A DNA stretch of 64,000 nt from Cryptosporangium sp044454545 (GCF_044454545.1 NZ_JBITDV010000001.1:620001-684000), one strand, 5' to 3'; shown: positions 8,725 through 17,169, numbered from the stretch's first letter. Made by a program: numbers and translations. The notes: generated by a model not told the origin, from the sequence alone.

Positions 8725-9710
8725 AACTCGGGTTGCGGCTGAACCTGTACCGGTCGTCCTCGCTCGCCGTGCCGGTCTCGCTGGTGCAGCGGGCGGAGGA
8801 ACTCGGATACCACTCCGTCTGGACCGCGGAGGCGTACGGCGCCGACGCGTTGACGCCGCTGGCGTACCTGGCCGCGTCGACGTCGCGGATCACGCTCGGC
8901 ACCGCGGTCGCACAACTGGCCGCCCGTCCCCCGGCGACGCTCGCGATGCAGGCGATGACGATCGACGCGCTGGCCGGCGGCGGGCGGGTGATCCTCGGGA
9001 TCGGGGTGTCCGGGCCGCAGACCGTCGAAGGCTGGTACGGGCAGCCGTGGGGGCGGCCGGCGGCGCGGCTGCGCGACTACGTCGCGATCGTGCGTCAGGT
9101 GCTGGACCGGGCCGGGCCGGTGTCGTACTCGGGGCCGGAGCTCTCGCTGCCGTACGCCGGGCCGGGGGCGCTGGGGCAGGGCAAGCCGTTGACGTCGATC
9201 CTGCATCCGGTGGCACGGATCCCGGTGTGGCTCGCCTCCGGCGGACCGCGGAACACCGCGCTGGCGGCGGAGGTCGCCGACGGATGGCTCCCGATGGGGT
9301 TCTCGTCGGTGCCGGAGCCCATGCGCGACCGCGACGACTTCGACGTGTTCCTCGGGGCCACCGTCCGGATCACCGACGACGTGCGGGCAACGCTGGACGC
9401 GATGCGGCCGCTGACCGCGATGTACGTGGGCGCCATGGGCAGCGAGACGCACAACTACCACCGGGACGCGATGGCCCGGCGAGGGTTCGCCACCGAGGCC
9501 GACCGGATCGTCGCGCTGTGGCGTTCCGGCCGGAAGGCCGAGGCCGCGGCCGCGATCCCGGACGAGTACCTGGAGCAGTCGGCGCTGGTGGGGTCACCGG
9601 CGCGGATCCGGCAGCGGTGGGCCTCCGGGTTCGCGCCGGAGGGGGTGACCGGGGTGATCGTCGACGTACGCGGGACGGAGGAGCTCGAGTTGATGGCGGA
9701 GCTGGCATGA
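8721..9710 (+). CDS. LLM-class, probably F420-dependent oxidoreductase
   Basis: A 329-residue luciferase-like TIM-barrel enzyme. The N-terminus (KLGLRLNLYRSSSLAVPVSLVQRAEELGYHSVWTAEAYGAD) and SRITLGTAVAQLAARPPATLAMQAMTIDAL are typical of actinobacterial F420-dependent oxidoreductases of the LLM class. GTG 8721 overlaps the preceding stop (GTGA), and its own stop overlaps the next ATG, so it is translationally coupled in the ligase operon. It most likely reduces or oxidises a CoA-bound or alcohol intermediate of the same pathway with F420 or FMN; which cofactor it uses cannot be read from the sequence. Confidence 0.88.
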   Translation: MKLGLRLNLYRSSSLAVPVSLVQRAEELGYHSVWTAEAYGADALTPLAYLAASTSRITLGTAVAQLAARPPATLAMQAMTIDALAGGGRVILGIGVSGPQTVEGWYGQPWGRPAARLRDYVAIVRQVLDRAGPVSYSGPELSLPYAGPGALGQGKPLTSILHPVARIPVWLASGGPRNTALAAEVADGWLPMGFSSVPEPMRDRDDFDVFLGATVRITDDVRATLDAMRPLTAMYVGAMGSETHNYHRDAMARRGFATEADRIVALWRSGRKAEAAAAIPDEYLEQSALVGSPARIRQRWASGFAPEGVTGVIVDVRGTEELELMAELA

Positions 9711-10498
9711 GCGACCTGAGGACCGACACGCCGGCGGACGGCGTCCGGAGGATCACGCTGAACCGCCCGGAGAAGCGCAACGCGCTCTCGGCCGCGTTGC
9801 TGGATTCGCTGCTCGAGACGCTCCGGGAAGGTGATCGCGACCCGGGCGTGCGGGTGACGATCCTCCGCGGCGCCGGGCCGTGCTTCTCGTCCGGCTACGA
9901 CCTGTCGTCGTCGCTGCTCGACGGGGCCACGGCCGCGCCGGGCGACGGCCAGTGGGCCCGGCAGGCGAACGACACCTGGTTCAGCGTCTGGGACCTGGCG
10001 AAGCCGGTGATCGCCCAGATCCACGGGTACGCGATCGCCGGGGCGACCGAGCTCGCGTCCGCGTGCGACCTGGTGTACGTGGCCTCGGACGCGAAGATCA
10101 GCTACCCGGTCGTGCGGGTGGCGAGCCCACCGGACTGGCAGTACCACACCGTGCTGCTGGGCCTCCGCCGCGCGATGGAGCTCATGCTCACCGGAGATCC
10201 GATCGACGGCGACGAGGCCGCGCGGATCGGCTTCGCGAACCGCGCCTACCCGGCGGAGTCACTGGAGGCGTCGGTCCTCCGGATCGCCGCGCGGGTGGCG
10301 TCGGTGCCGACCGACCTGACCCAGCTCAACAAACGCTCGGTGCACCGGGCGTTCGACGTCTGGGGAGCGAGGGCTGCGATCCGGGCCGGCACGGAACTCC
10401 AGGCCCTGGCCGGGCACACGGCCTCGGCGCACACGTTCCGCGAGGACGCGCTGGCCGCGGTGAAGCGCGCCGCTCGTCCGCAGCCCGGCGGCGGGTAG
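9707..10498 (+). CDS. Enoyl-CoA hydratase/isomerase family protein
   Basis: A 263-residue crotonase-fold enzyme, last gene of the ligase operon (ATGA overlap). It has the RITLNRPEKRNALS start, the oxyanion-hole region IHGYAIAGATELASACD with the first catalytic glutamate position kept, and a C-terminal helix set. At the second catalytic glutamate position (normally in a PE motif) it reads YPVVRVASPPDWQYH, so a simple water-adding hydratase mechanism is not assured. It may hydrate, isomerise or cleave an enoyl- or oxoacyl-CoA made by the upstream enzymes. Confidence 0.9.
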   Translation: MSDLRTDTPADGVRRITLNRPEKRNALSAALLDSLLETLREGDRDPGVRVTILRGAGPCFSSGYDLSSSLLDGATAAPGDGQWARQANDTWFSVWDLAKPVIAQIHGYAIAGATELASACDLVYVASDAKISYPVVRVASPPDWQYHTVLLGLRRAMELMLTGDPIDGDEAARIGFANRAYPAESLEASVLRIAARVASVPTDLTQLNKRSVHRAFDVWGARAAIRAGTELQALAGHTASAHTFREDALAAVKRAARPQPGGG

Positions 10499-10524
10499 GC
10501 CACCGGACTGCGCCCACGGGTGGA

Positions 10525-11100
10525 TCAGGCGACGGTCGCGGCCGGCTTGCGGACGGTCTCGAGCGCGTTGCTCCAGGCCACGACCTGGTCGAGCAGGGTG
10601 TTCAGCGCGTCGACCAGGAACGGGGTCGGCTTGAACACGCTGAAGTTCTCGAACTCGTTCAGGATCGAGATCGCGACCTGCTGCCGGACGTCGGCGATCT
10701 GCAGTTCGCCGAGGATGAGCCGCAGGTGCTCGGCGGCGCGGGCGCCACCCACCCCGCCGTACGACACCACGCCGGCGGCCTTGTTGTTCCACTCGGCGTA
10801 CAGGTAGTCGATCGCGTTCTTCAGCACGCCGGACGTGCTGTGGTTGTACTCCGGAGTGACGAACACGTAGCCGTCGTAGGACGCGATCTTCGCCGCCCAC
10901 TCCTTGGTGTGGTCGTTCTGGTACTGCCCGGCCGACGCGGGGATCGCCTCGTCGAGGTGGGGCAGCGGATAGTCGCGGAGATCCACGATCTCGTACTCGG
11001 CGTCCTCGCGCCGGGACGCGATGTCGAGCACCCACCGGGCGACCTGCTCGCCGTTGCGGTTGGGGCGGGTGCTGCCAAGGATGATCCCGATTCGGGTCAT
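10525..11100 (-). CDS. NAD(P)H-dependent FMN reductase
   Basis: A 191-residue flavodoxin-fold reductase. The FMN phosphate loop GSTRPNRNGEQVA (about residues 9-21) and the TPEYNHSTSGVLKNAIDYL segment are diagnostic of the NADPH-dependent FMN/azo/quinone reductase family. ATG 11100 has AGGAG upstream, and a good promoter with TTGACA lies 66 nt further out. It is divergent from the MarR gene, whose likely operator overlaps that promoter. The usual role of such pairs is quinone or electrophile detoxification. Confidence 0.92.
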   Translation of the reverse strand: MTRIGIILGSTRPNRNGEQVARWVLDIASRREDAEYEIVDLRDYPLPHLDEAIPASAGQYQNDHTKEWAAKIASYDGYVFVTPEYNHSTSGVLKNAIDYLYAEWNNKAAGVVSYGGVGGARAAEHLRLILGELQIADVRQQVAISILNEFENFSVFKPTPFLVDALNTLLDQVVAWSNALETVRKPAATVA

Positions 11101-11142
11101 GTCGCTGGTCTCCTGCTGAGGGGGGTGTTGCTTGCCGCTTCA

Positions 11143-11175
11143 ACTAAATCTCGAAGTATTTGCTTTGTCAAGCAA
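11143..11175 (-). promoter_or_regulatory. Promoter of FMN reductase with MarR-type operator
   Basis: On the minus strand a perfect -35 TTGACA (11166-11171), a 17-bp spacer and a -10 TTTAGT (11143-11148) drive the reductase. A perfect inverted repeat, TTGCTT-tgtc-AAGCAA (11160-11175), covers the -35 box and is the obvious site for the divergent MarR protein, which would repress both genes. A further TTGCTTG half-site lies at about 11128. Confidence 0.65.
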
Positions 11176-11201
11176 CCTTCTGGGAGCAGTACGATACCGC
11201 T

Positions 11202-11729
11202 GTGGAGAACGAGGCGCCCGTGCCGCTGGATCCGGCGGAAGAGGCGTTCGTGCGCGCCTTCGGCCGGGCGATCCTGACGGTTCCGCGGGTATTCGACGCC
11301 GAGTTGCTGCGGGAGCAGGGCATCTCGCTCAGCGAGTACACGGTGCTGAGGCACCTGTCGGAGGCCCCCGACCGGCGCCTGCGCATGACCGAACTGGCCG
11401 CCCGGTGCACGCTGTCACTGAGCGGCGTCTCCCGGATCGTGTCGCGCCTCGAGGGCACCGCGGCGGTCGAGCGCGTCCGCGCCTGTGACGACGGCCGCGG
11501 CTGGTCGGCCGTCCTCACCGACGCCGGCCTCACGAGGCTCGAGACGGCCTGGCCCACCCACCTGGCCAGCGTCCGCCGCCACCTGCTCGCCCACGTGGCG
11601 CCCGAGCACCTGCGGACGTTCGCCGAAGCCGTCGGACGCTTCGCCGGCGGCGAACCGCCGGATTCCGCGTGCGCCGTGGACGGGCCGTGCGGGCCGCCCG
11701 GCTACGACGAACCGTCCTCCGCCTGCTGA
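11202..11729 (+). CDS. MarR-family regulator
   Basis: A winged-helix regulator of about 175 residues. The core LREQGISLSEYTVLRHLSEAPDRRLRMTELAARCTLSLSGVSRIVSRLEGTAAVERVRACDDGRGWSAVLTDAG (split here only by function: dimer helix, recognition helix, wing) is classical MarR. I take GTG 11202 as start because the region before it holds the operator; a TTG at 11160 is also in frame but lies inside the palindrome. It most likely represses itself and the divergent FMN reductase. Three cysteines lie in the last 36 residues, including CAVDGPC and the final residue, which might act in redox sensing. Confidence 0.88.
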   Translation: MENEAPVPLDPAEEAFVRAFGRAILTVPRVFDAELLREQGISLSEYTVLRHLSEAPDRRLRMTELAARCTLSLSGVSRIVSRLEGTAAVERVRACDDGRGWSAVLTDAGLTRLETAWPTHLASVRRHLLAHVAPEHLRTFAEAVGRFAGGEPPDSACAVDGPCGPPGYDEPSSAC

Positions 11730-11735
11730 ACACGG

Positions 11736-11763
11736 CGACGCCCCCGCCGGGGCGGGGGCGTCG
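11736..11763. terminator. Bidirectional hairpin between marR-like and catalase genes
   Basis: Perfect GC-rich inverted repeat (arms 11736-11747 and 11752-11763, tetraloop) between two convergent genes. It can serve as terminator for both directions; no T-run follows. Confidence 0.65.
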
Positions 11764-11777
11764 TGAGGGAGGAACCG

Positions 11778-13331
11778 TCAGGCCTTGGCCTGGGCGCTGG
11801 ACCGGGCCGGGTTGCCCTGGTCGGCCGCCTTCGGGTCGCGCTCGCTCTGTTTGGCGCGGACACCGGCCTCGACGCGGTCACCGAGACCCTTGTCGACGTG
11901 GTGCCAGTACTCGAACGCACGCACCAGCACCGGTTCGCTGACCCCGTTGAGCAGGTGCCCGACGATGTTGTCGACCAGGCGTCCGCGCTCGTCGTCGTCG
12001 AGCACGTCGCGCACCATCGTCCCGGCCTGGCCCCAGTCGTCGTCCTCCGGGCGCAGCGTGTACGCGGTGCGCACCATCTCGCCGTCCGCGTACCAGGTAC
12101 CCCCGTCGTCGGTCAGGGCCGGGTTCGCGACCGGACCGCCGTAGGAGTTCGGCGCGTAGATCGGGTCCTTGGCGTTGTGCATGCGCATCGCGCCGTCCTT
12201 CGAGTACGCGTGCGTCTCGACCCGGGGAGAGTTCACCGGGATCTGCCGGTAGTTCACCCCGAGGCGCGCCCGGTGCGCGTCCGAGTAGCTGAAGCCCCGG
12301 GCCAGCAGCATCTTGTCCGGCGACAGTCCGGTGCCGGCCACGATGTTGTTCGGCTCGAACGCGGCCTGCTCCATCTCGGTGTGGTAGTCGCTGACGTTGC
12401 GGTTCAGCGTCAGGCGCCCGACCTCCCGGAGCGGGTAGTCGCCGTGCGGCCAGACCTTGGTGAGGTCGAACGGGTTGAACCGGTACGTCTTGGCGTCCTC
12501 GAACGGCATGATCTGCATCTTCAGCGTCCAGCTCGGGAACTCCCCGTCGCGGATGTGCTCGTACAGATCACGCTGGTGGTAGTCGGTGTCGATCGACGCC
12601 ATCTGGTCGGCCTCGTCCTGCGTGAAGCACTCGACGCCCTGGTCGGTCTTGAAGTGGTACTTGACCCAGAACTTCTCGCCCTGCGCGTTGATCCACAGAT
12701 ACGTGTGGCTGGAGTACCCGTTCATGTGACGCCAGGTCCGCGGAATGCCCCGGTCGCCCATCAGCCAGGTGACCTGGTGCGCGGACTCCGGAGACAGCGT
12801 CCAGAAGTCCCACTGCATGTCGTGGTCGCGCAGGTTGTTGTCCACCCGGCGCTTCTGCGAACGGATGAAGTGCTGGAACTTCATCGGGTCGCGGACGAAG
12901 AACACCGGGGTGTTGTTGCCGACGATGTCGAGGTTGCCCTCGCTGGTGTAGAACTTGACCGCGAATCCGCGCGGGTCACGCCAGGTGTCGGGGCTGCCCC
13001 GCTCCCCCGCGACGGTCGAGAAGCGAATCAGGACGTCGGTGGAAACACCGGGCTGGAACACCGCGGCCCGGGTGAACGCGCTCACGTCCTGGGTGACTCG
13101 GAACGAGCCGAAGGCACCTCCGCCCTTCGCGTGCGGCTGGCGCTCCGGGATGCGCTCCCGGTTGAAGTTCGCCATCTGCTCGATCAGGTAGTGGTCCTGC
13201 AGCAGCAGCGGACCGTTCGGACCGACCGTGAGGGAGTGCTCGTCGCTGGCGACCGGCACCCCGGCGTCGGTGGTGGTGGGCTGACGCTCGGCGGTAGTCA
13301 TGACCCGTCGGGTGTCCGTCGCTGGAGTCAT
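11778..13331 (-). CDS. Monofunctional heme catalase (clade 3 type)
   Basis: A 517-residue small-subunit catalase that splits hydrogen peroxide. The distal histidine lies in HAKGGGAFGSF, the distal asparagine in GNNTPVFFVRDP, and the heme-ligand tyrosine in RGFSYSDAHRARLG. Length fits clade 3 (about 480-520). Two starts are possible: ATG 13331 with GAGG about 9 nt upstream, and ATG 13301; the shorter form would begin MTTAERQP. A sigma-B-like promoter ends about 20 nt before the first ATG and favours 13331. It is monocistronic, ending in the shared hairpin with the MarR gene. Confidence 0.95.
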   Translation of the reverse strand: MTPATDTRRVMTTAERQPTTTDAGVPVASDEHSLTVGPNGPLLLQDHYLIEQMANFNRERIPERQPHAKGGGAFGSFRVTQDVSAFTRAAVFQPGVSTDVLIRFSTVAGERGSPDTWRDPRGFAVKFYTSEGNLDIVGNNTPVFFVRDPMKFQHFIRSQKRRVDNNLRDHDMQWDFWTLSPESAHQVTWLMGDRGIPRTWRHMNGYSSHTYLWINAQGEKFWVKYHFKTDQGVECFTQDEADQMASIDTDYHQRDLYEHIRDGEFPSWTLKMQIMPFEDAKTYRFNPFDLTKVWPHGDYPLREVGRLTLNRNVSDYHTEMEQAAFEPNNIVAGTGLSPDKMLLARGFSYSDAHRARLGVNYRQIPVNSPRVETHAYSKDGAMRMHNAKDPIYAPNSYGGPVANPALTDDGGTWYADGEMVRTAYTLRPEDDDWGQAGTMVRDVLDDDERGRLVDNIVGHLLNGVSEPVLVRAFEYWHHVDKGLGDRVEAGVRAKQSERDPKAADQGNPARSSAQAKA

Positions 13332-13351
13332 TCAAACAAAGACCTCGGTCG

Positions 13352-13375
13352 TTACCCGGCTGAACCAATTCAAAC
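13352..13375 (-). promoter_or_regulatory. Sigma-B-like promoter of catalase
   Basis: Minus strand: GTTT (13372-13375), 14-nt spacer, GGGTAA (13352-13357). This matches the general actinobacterial stress-sigma pattern GTTT-N14..16-GGGTA. It sits just before the catalase start, where general stress control makes sense. Confidence 0.5.
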
Positions 13376-13381
13376 GCCACC

Positions 13382-13403
13382 CGGCCGGGCGGAAACCCGG
13401 CCG
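13382..13403 (-). terminator. Terminator hairpin of MFS gene
   Basis: Perfect 8-bp stem CGGCCGGG / CCCGGCCG with a 6-nt loop, 20 nt past the stop codon of the MFS gene on the minus strand. Confidence 0.55.
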
Positions 13404-13422
13404 AGCGCCCAGGAGGAGATGC

Positions 13423-14907
13423 TCAGAGCGCGGCGGCCGGCTCCGCGGTGCCGATGCCGTCGGCCTCGTCGGCCGGGATCGCCGCGTCCGGCGTCGGACG
13501 GGTGTGCCGCGGGATGAACCCGGCGATCAGCGCACCCACCAGCGCGGCGCCCGCGGCCAGCGACAGCACGACCCGGAACCCGGCCTGCGACGGCACCGAC
13601 ACCGGCCCGAGCGCCACGACCATGTTCGCCAGGATCGCGCCGCCGACGGCGCTCGCGACCGACGTGCCGAGCGACCGCATCAGCGTGCTGAGGCTGTTCG
13701 CGGCGGCGGTCTCCGAGACCGGCACCGCCGCCATGACCAGCGCCGGCATCGACCCGTAGGCGAACCCGACGCCGGCACCGATGATGCAGGTCGCGACGAC
13801 CAGCTGCCAGACCGCGTCCATCAGGACGGCCGCGAACCCGTACCCGGCCGCGATGATCACCGCACCGATGATCAGCGTCAGCTTGAACCCGCGCACCCGG
13901 GCGACGCGGGCCGCCAGCGGCGCCGCGACCAGCATCACCAGACCGGACGGCGCCATCACCAGGCCGACGGTCAGCATGCTCCGGCCCAGGCCGTACCCGG
14001 TCGCCACCGGCAGCTGCAGCAGCGTCGGGATGACCAGCGACATCGCGAACATCGCGAACCCGATGCCGATCGACGCGAGGTTCGTCAGCAGTACCTGGCG
14101 GCGTGCCGTGGTCCGCAGGTCGACCAGGGGCTGGGACGTCCGGAGCTCGTAGACGCCCCAGACCAGCAGCACGACGACGGCGGCCCCGAACAGGCCGAGC
14201 GTGGTTCCGCTCGTCCAGCCCCAGTCGCCGCCCTTGGAGATCGCGAGCAGCAGCGACACCAGTGCGGCGGACAACCCGATCGCTCCGGGGACGTCGAACC
14301 GCCCTCCGGTGCGGATCGTCGAGTGCGGCACGAAGCTCAGGACCAGGACGCCGACGAGCGCGCCGACCGCGGCCGACACCCAGAACAGCGCGTGCCAGTC
14401 GAAATTGTCGGCCAGCAGCGCGGCGGCCGGCAGGCCGAGCGCGCCACCGATGCCGAGCGACGCGCTCATCAGCGCGGTGGCGGCGCCGAGCCGCTCCGGC
14501 GGCACGGTGTCACGCATCAGGCTGATGCCGAGCGGGATCACGCCCGCCGCCGCGCCCTGCAGGATCCGGCCCACGACCATCGGCGTCAGGCTGTTGCTGA
14601 ACGCTCCGATCACCGAGCCGGTGATCAGCAGCGCGATGCTGAACAGCAGCATCCGCCGCTTACCGAACATGTCACCGAGGCGTCCCACGACCGGCGTGGC
14701 GACCGCGCCCGCGAGAAGAGTCGCGGTGATCGCCCACGCGGCGTCGCTGGGGGCGGCGTGCAGGAGCTCCGGGAGTTCCGGGATCAGCGGGATGACCAGG
14801 GTCTGCATCAGCGCGACCGAGATGCCCGCGGCGGCCAGGACGGCCACGACGAGGTTCGTCCGGGGAGAACCGTCCGCTGCCGGTTCGATCCGTTCGGGTG
14901 TGTGCAC
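13423..14907 (-). CDS. MFS drug exporter, DHA2 (14-TM) type
   Basis: A 494-residue proton-driven exporter. It has about 14 hydrophobic segments, the inter-helix motif GRLGDMFGKRRML between TM2 and TM3, and motif C-like GASLGIGGALGLPAAALLAD in TM5, placing it with EmrB/QacA-type multidrug pumps. It diverges from a TetR gene across 124 nt containing repeated CTTGAC/GTCAAG half-sites, the common arrangement for a drug-inducible pump and its repressor. The substrate cannot be told. Confidence 0.92.
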   Translation of the reverse strand: MHTPERIEPAADGSPRTNLVVAVLAAAGISVALMQTLVIPLIPELPELLHAAPSDAAWAITATLLAGAVATPVVGRLGDMFGKRRMLLFSIALLITGSVIGAFSNSLTPMVVGRILQGAAAGVIPLGISLMRDTVPPERLGAATALMSASLGIGGALGLPAAALLADNFDWHALFWVSAAVGALVGVLVLSFVPHSTIRTGGRFDVPGAIGLSAALVSLLLAISKGGDWGWTSGTTLGLFGAAVVVLLVWGVYELRTSQPLVDLRTTARRQVLLTNLASIGIGFAMFAMSLVIPTLLQLPVATGYGLGRSMLTVGLVMAPSGLVMLVAAPLAARVARVRGFKLTLIIGAVIIAAGYGFAAVLMDAVWQLVVATCIIGAGVGFAYGSMPALVMAAVPVSETAAANSLSTLMRSLGTSVASAVGGAILANMVVALGPVSVPSQAGFRVVLSLAAGAALVGALIAGFIPRHTRPTPDAAIPADEADGIGTAEPAAAL

Positions 14908-14948
14908 GACTGCGCCTTCGCCTCTGGTCCACTAGATTTAAAGCACCT

Positions 14949-14997
14949 GCTTGACTACGCTCCCCATGTAATCGGTTGCTTGGCGCAAGCGTCAAGC
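14949..14997. promoter_or_regulatory. Candidate TetR operator region
   Basis: Between the divergent pump and TetR genes lie two nested symmetries: GCTTGAC (14949-14955) paired with GTCAAGC (14991-14997), and GCTTG-gcg-CAAGC (14978-14990). A minus-strand TTGACG (14990-14995) could be the -35 of the pump gene. Confidence 0.45.
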
Positions 14998-15031
14998 TCG
15001 CCCTCCGTGTCCTGAGCCACAGCGAGGAAGC

Positions 15032-15694
15032 ATGGAAACCCGCGCCGCCGCGACCCGCGACGCGATCCTGGTCGCCGCCGAGCGGCTGTTCGCCGAACGC
15101 GGTCTCACGCTCGTCTCGAATCGGCAGGTCAGTGAAGCCGCCGGTCAGGGCAACAACGCCGCGGTCAACTACCACTTCGGCACGAAGACCGACCTGGTCC
15201 GCGCGATCCTGCGCAAGCACCATCCGGAGGTCACCGCGCGGCGTCAGGCACTGGTCGCCGGCATCCGCGGGTCCGACGAGCCGCGCGACTGGATCGGCTG
15301 CTGGGTCCGCCCGGCCACCGACTACCTGGAGTCACTCGGCACCCCGACCTGGTTCGCCCGGTTCAGCGCGCAGGTGATGGCCGAACCGGCCTACCGCGAC
15401 CTGGTCACGACCGAGGCCCTCTCCGACCCGGCGCTCACCCAGGTGCTCGAGGGCCTCAACCGCTGCTCCCCGGCCCTGCCTATCGAGGTGCGGCTGCAGC
15501 GCAACTACATGACCCGCCTGCTCATCGTCGACCTGCTCGCCGAGTGTGAACGCGTCCTCGCCGAGGGCGGTCACGGCCCCTGGGCCAGCTGGCCGGTGGC
15601 CGCGAACGGCCTGGTCGACGCCCTGGTAGGGCTCTGGCTCGCGCCGGTGAGCCCCTCCCCCGGTCACCGGGATCCGGCTCGCCCGACCCGTTGA
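15032..15694 (+). CDS. TetR-family regulator of MFS pump
   Basis: A 220-residue TetR protein with the DNA-binding domain at residues 5-55 (ATRDAILVAAERLFAERG, then VSEAAGQGNNAAVNYHFGTKTDL). The AAVNYHFGTK recognition helix variant is shared by a subgroup of regulators of multidrug pumps. ATG 15032 follows GAGGAAG. It most likely represses the divergent MFS gene and itself. The final 15 residues are a Pro/Ser-rich tail without family similarity. Confidence 0.9.
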   Translation: METRAAATRDAILVAAERLFAERGLTLVSNRQVSEAAGQGNNAAVNYHFGTKTDLVRAILRKHHPEVTARRQALVAGIRGSDEPRDWIGCWVRPATDYLESLGTPTWFARFSAQVMAEPAYRDLVTTEALSDPALTQVLEGLNRCSPALPIEVRLQRNYMTRLLIVDLLAECERVLAEGGHGPWASWPVAANGLVDALVGLWLAPVSPSPGHRDPARPTR

Positions 15695-15721
15695 CCTGAA
15701 GCGCTGCAGGTTCTGCACACT
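15691..15721 (+). promoter_or_regulatory. MerR-type promoter, 19-bp spacer, leaderless
   Basis: TTGACC (15691-15696), a 19-bp spacer and CACACT (15716-15721). The spacer contains an 18-nt near-perfect palindrome (ACCTG...CAGGT, about 15694-15711). The long spacer with operator between the boxes is the classical MerR arrangement. Transcription would begin at or next to the ATG at 15728, giving a leaderless message. Confidence 0.65.
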
Positions 15722-15727
15722 CGGGAC

Positions 15728-16156
15728 ATGGCGGTTTCGATCCAGGCAGCATCGATCAAAGACGTGACACGACGCAGCGGGCTGCCCGAAGCCACGCTGC
15801 GGTACTACGAACGCATCGGGCTGATCGCTCCGGTGCCGCGGGACGGTTCCAGCGGCCACCGGCGCTACGACCCGGCCACGGTCGACACGATCGAGGCGCT
15901 GGCCTGCCTGCGGGCAGCGGGGATGAGCATCGACGACATGCGCGCCTATCTGGACGGGATGTCGGATGCGACGAGGCAGCGCGAGCTGTTCGAACGGCAC
16001 TCGGCCCGGCTCGCGGACGAGATCGAACGGCTGCGGGTGCGCCGGCGGTACCTGGACGCGAAAGTGCGGCTCTGGGGTGCGCGCGAACGCGGCGACACCG
16101 CGGAGGAACAGCGGGCGGCCGACGAGGTGCTCGCGGTCACCGGGGAGTTGCGATGA
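15728..16156 (+). CDS. MerR-family regulator
   Basis: A 142-residue MerR-type activator/repressor: helix-turn-helix and wing at residues 9-76 (TRRSGLPEATLRYYERIGLIAPVPRDGSSGHRRY, then DTIEALACLRAAGMSIDDMRAYL) and a long dimer helix at about 84-122. No cysteine-rich metal loop is present, so an organic ligand or redox signal is more likely than a metal. It lies under a MerR-type promoter and its stop overlaps the ATG of the reductase gene (ATGA), so it most likely controls this two-gene operon. The layout is common for regulators of aldehyde or ketone reductases. Confidence 0.92.
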   Translation: MAVSIQAASIKDVTRRSGLPEATLRYYERIGLIAPVPRDGSSGHRRYDPATVDTIEALACLRAAGMSIDDMRAYLDGMSDATRQRELFERHSARLADEIERLRVRRRYLDAKVRLWGARERGDTAEEQRAADEVLAVTGELR

Positions 16157-17124
16157 TCCTGGTCACCGGTGGCACCGGCTTCGTCGGCGCGCACACGATC
16201 GTCCGCCTGCTCGCCGAGGGTCATCCGGTCCGGACGACGGTCCGGTCCCTCGACCGGGAGGCCGAGGTCCGGTCGATCGTCGCGGACGCGACCGGGGACG
16301 GTGAGATCTCCGTCGTCGAGGCCGACCTGACCTCGGACGACGGGTGGGCGCGCGCGGTCGGCGGATGCGAGTACGTGCTGCACGTGGCGTCGCCGTTCCC
16401 GGCGCGGGAGCCGTCGGATCCGGACGCGGTGATCGCACCGGCGCGCGACGGGGCACTGCGCGTACTGCGGGCGGCGCACGCGGCCGGGGTGCGCCGGACG
16501 GTGCTCACCTCGTCGTTCGCGGCGATCGGCTACAGCGCCCCACCGGACGGGCGGCCCTACGACGAGTCCGACTGGACCACCCCGACCGACGACCTCCCGG
16601 CCTACATCCGGTCGAAGACGCTCGCGGAGCGCGCCGCGTGGGAGTTCGCGTCGGAGTCCGGGCACGAGCTCGTGGTGATCAACCCGACCGGGATCTTCGG
16701 GCCGGCGCTGGGGCCGTCGCTGTCGGCGTCGGTCGGAGTGGTCGCCGCGATGCTGCAGGGGGCGATGCCGACGGTGCCGCGCGCGTCGTTCGGGGTCGTG
16801 GACGTCCGGGACGTGGCGGTGGCGCACGTCCGGGCGATGACCGCGCCGGACGCGGCCGGGCTGCGGTTCCTGGCCACCGCCGCGTCCGCGTCGGATCCGT
16901 TCGTCGGGGCCCGGCTGAGCTACCTGGGGATCGCGGAGATCCTGCGCGAGCGGTTCCCCGAGTTCGCGGACCGTCTTCCCGCCGCCGAGGACCCCGGACC
17001 GGACGTGCGGCCCAAGGAACTCGGGATCGCGCGGATCCGGACCGTGCTCGGCTGGAACCCGCGCCCGGCCGAGGACGCCGTCGTGGCCACCGCGGAGCGC
17101 CTCCTCGAACAAGGACTCACGTGA
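16153..17124 (+). CDS. NAD-dependent epimerase/dehydratase-type reductase (extended SDR)
   Basis: A 323-residue extended short-chain dehydrogenase. The glycine motif VTGGTGFVGAHTIVRLL (residues 4-20), the VLHVASPF element after strand 4, and the active site with Tyr-Ile-Arg-Ser-Lys (YIRSK, Tyr/Lys pair about 151-155) place it with dihydroflavonol/cinnamoyl-CoA reductase-like enzymes that reduce aldehydes or ketones. GGGAG precedes the ATG. It is coupled to the MerR regulator, suggesting induction by its own toxic carbonyl substrate. Confidence 0.9.
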   Translation: MILVTGGTGFVGAHTIVRLLAEGHPVRTTVRSLDREAEVRSIVADATGDGEISVVEADLTSDDGWARAVGGCEYVLHVASPFPAREPSDPDAVIAPARDGALRVLRAAHAAGVRRTVLTSSFAAIGYSAPPDGRPYDESDWTTPTDDLPAYIRSKTLAERAAWEFASESGHELVVINPTGIFGPALGPSLSASVGVVAAMLQGAMPTVPRASFGVVDVRDVAVAHVRAMTAPDAAGLRFLATAASASDPFVGARLSYLGIAEILRERFPEFADRLPAAEDPGPDVRPKELGIARIRTVLGWNPRPAEDAVVATAERLLEQGLT

Positions 17125-17169
17125 CGACCGGCTTCCGGTGGCGCGCCCGCTTTCGTGCTCGCGCTGTCG

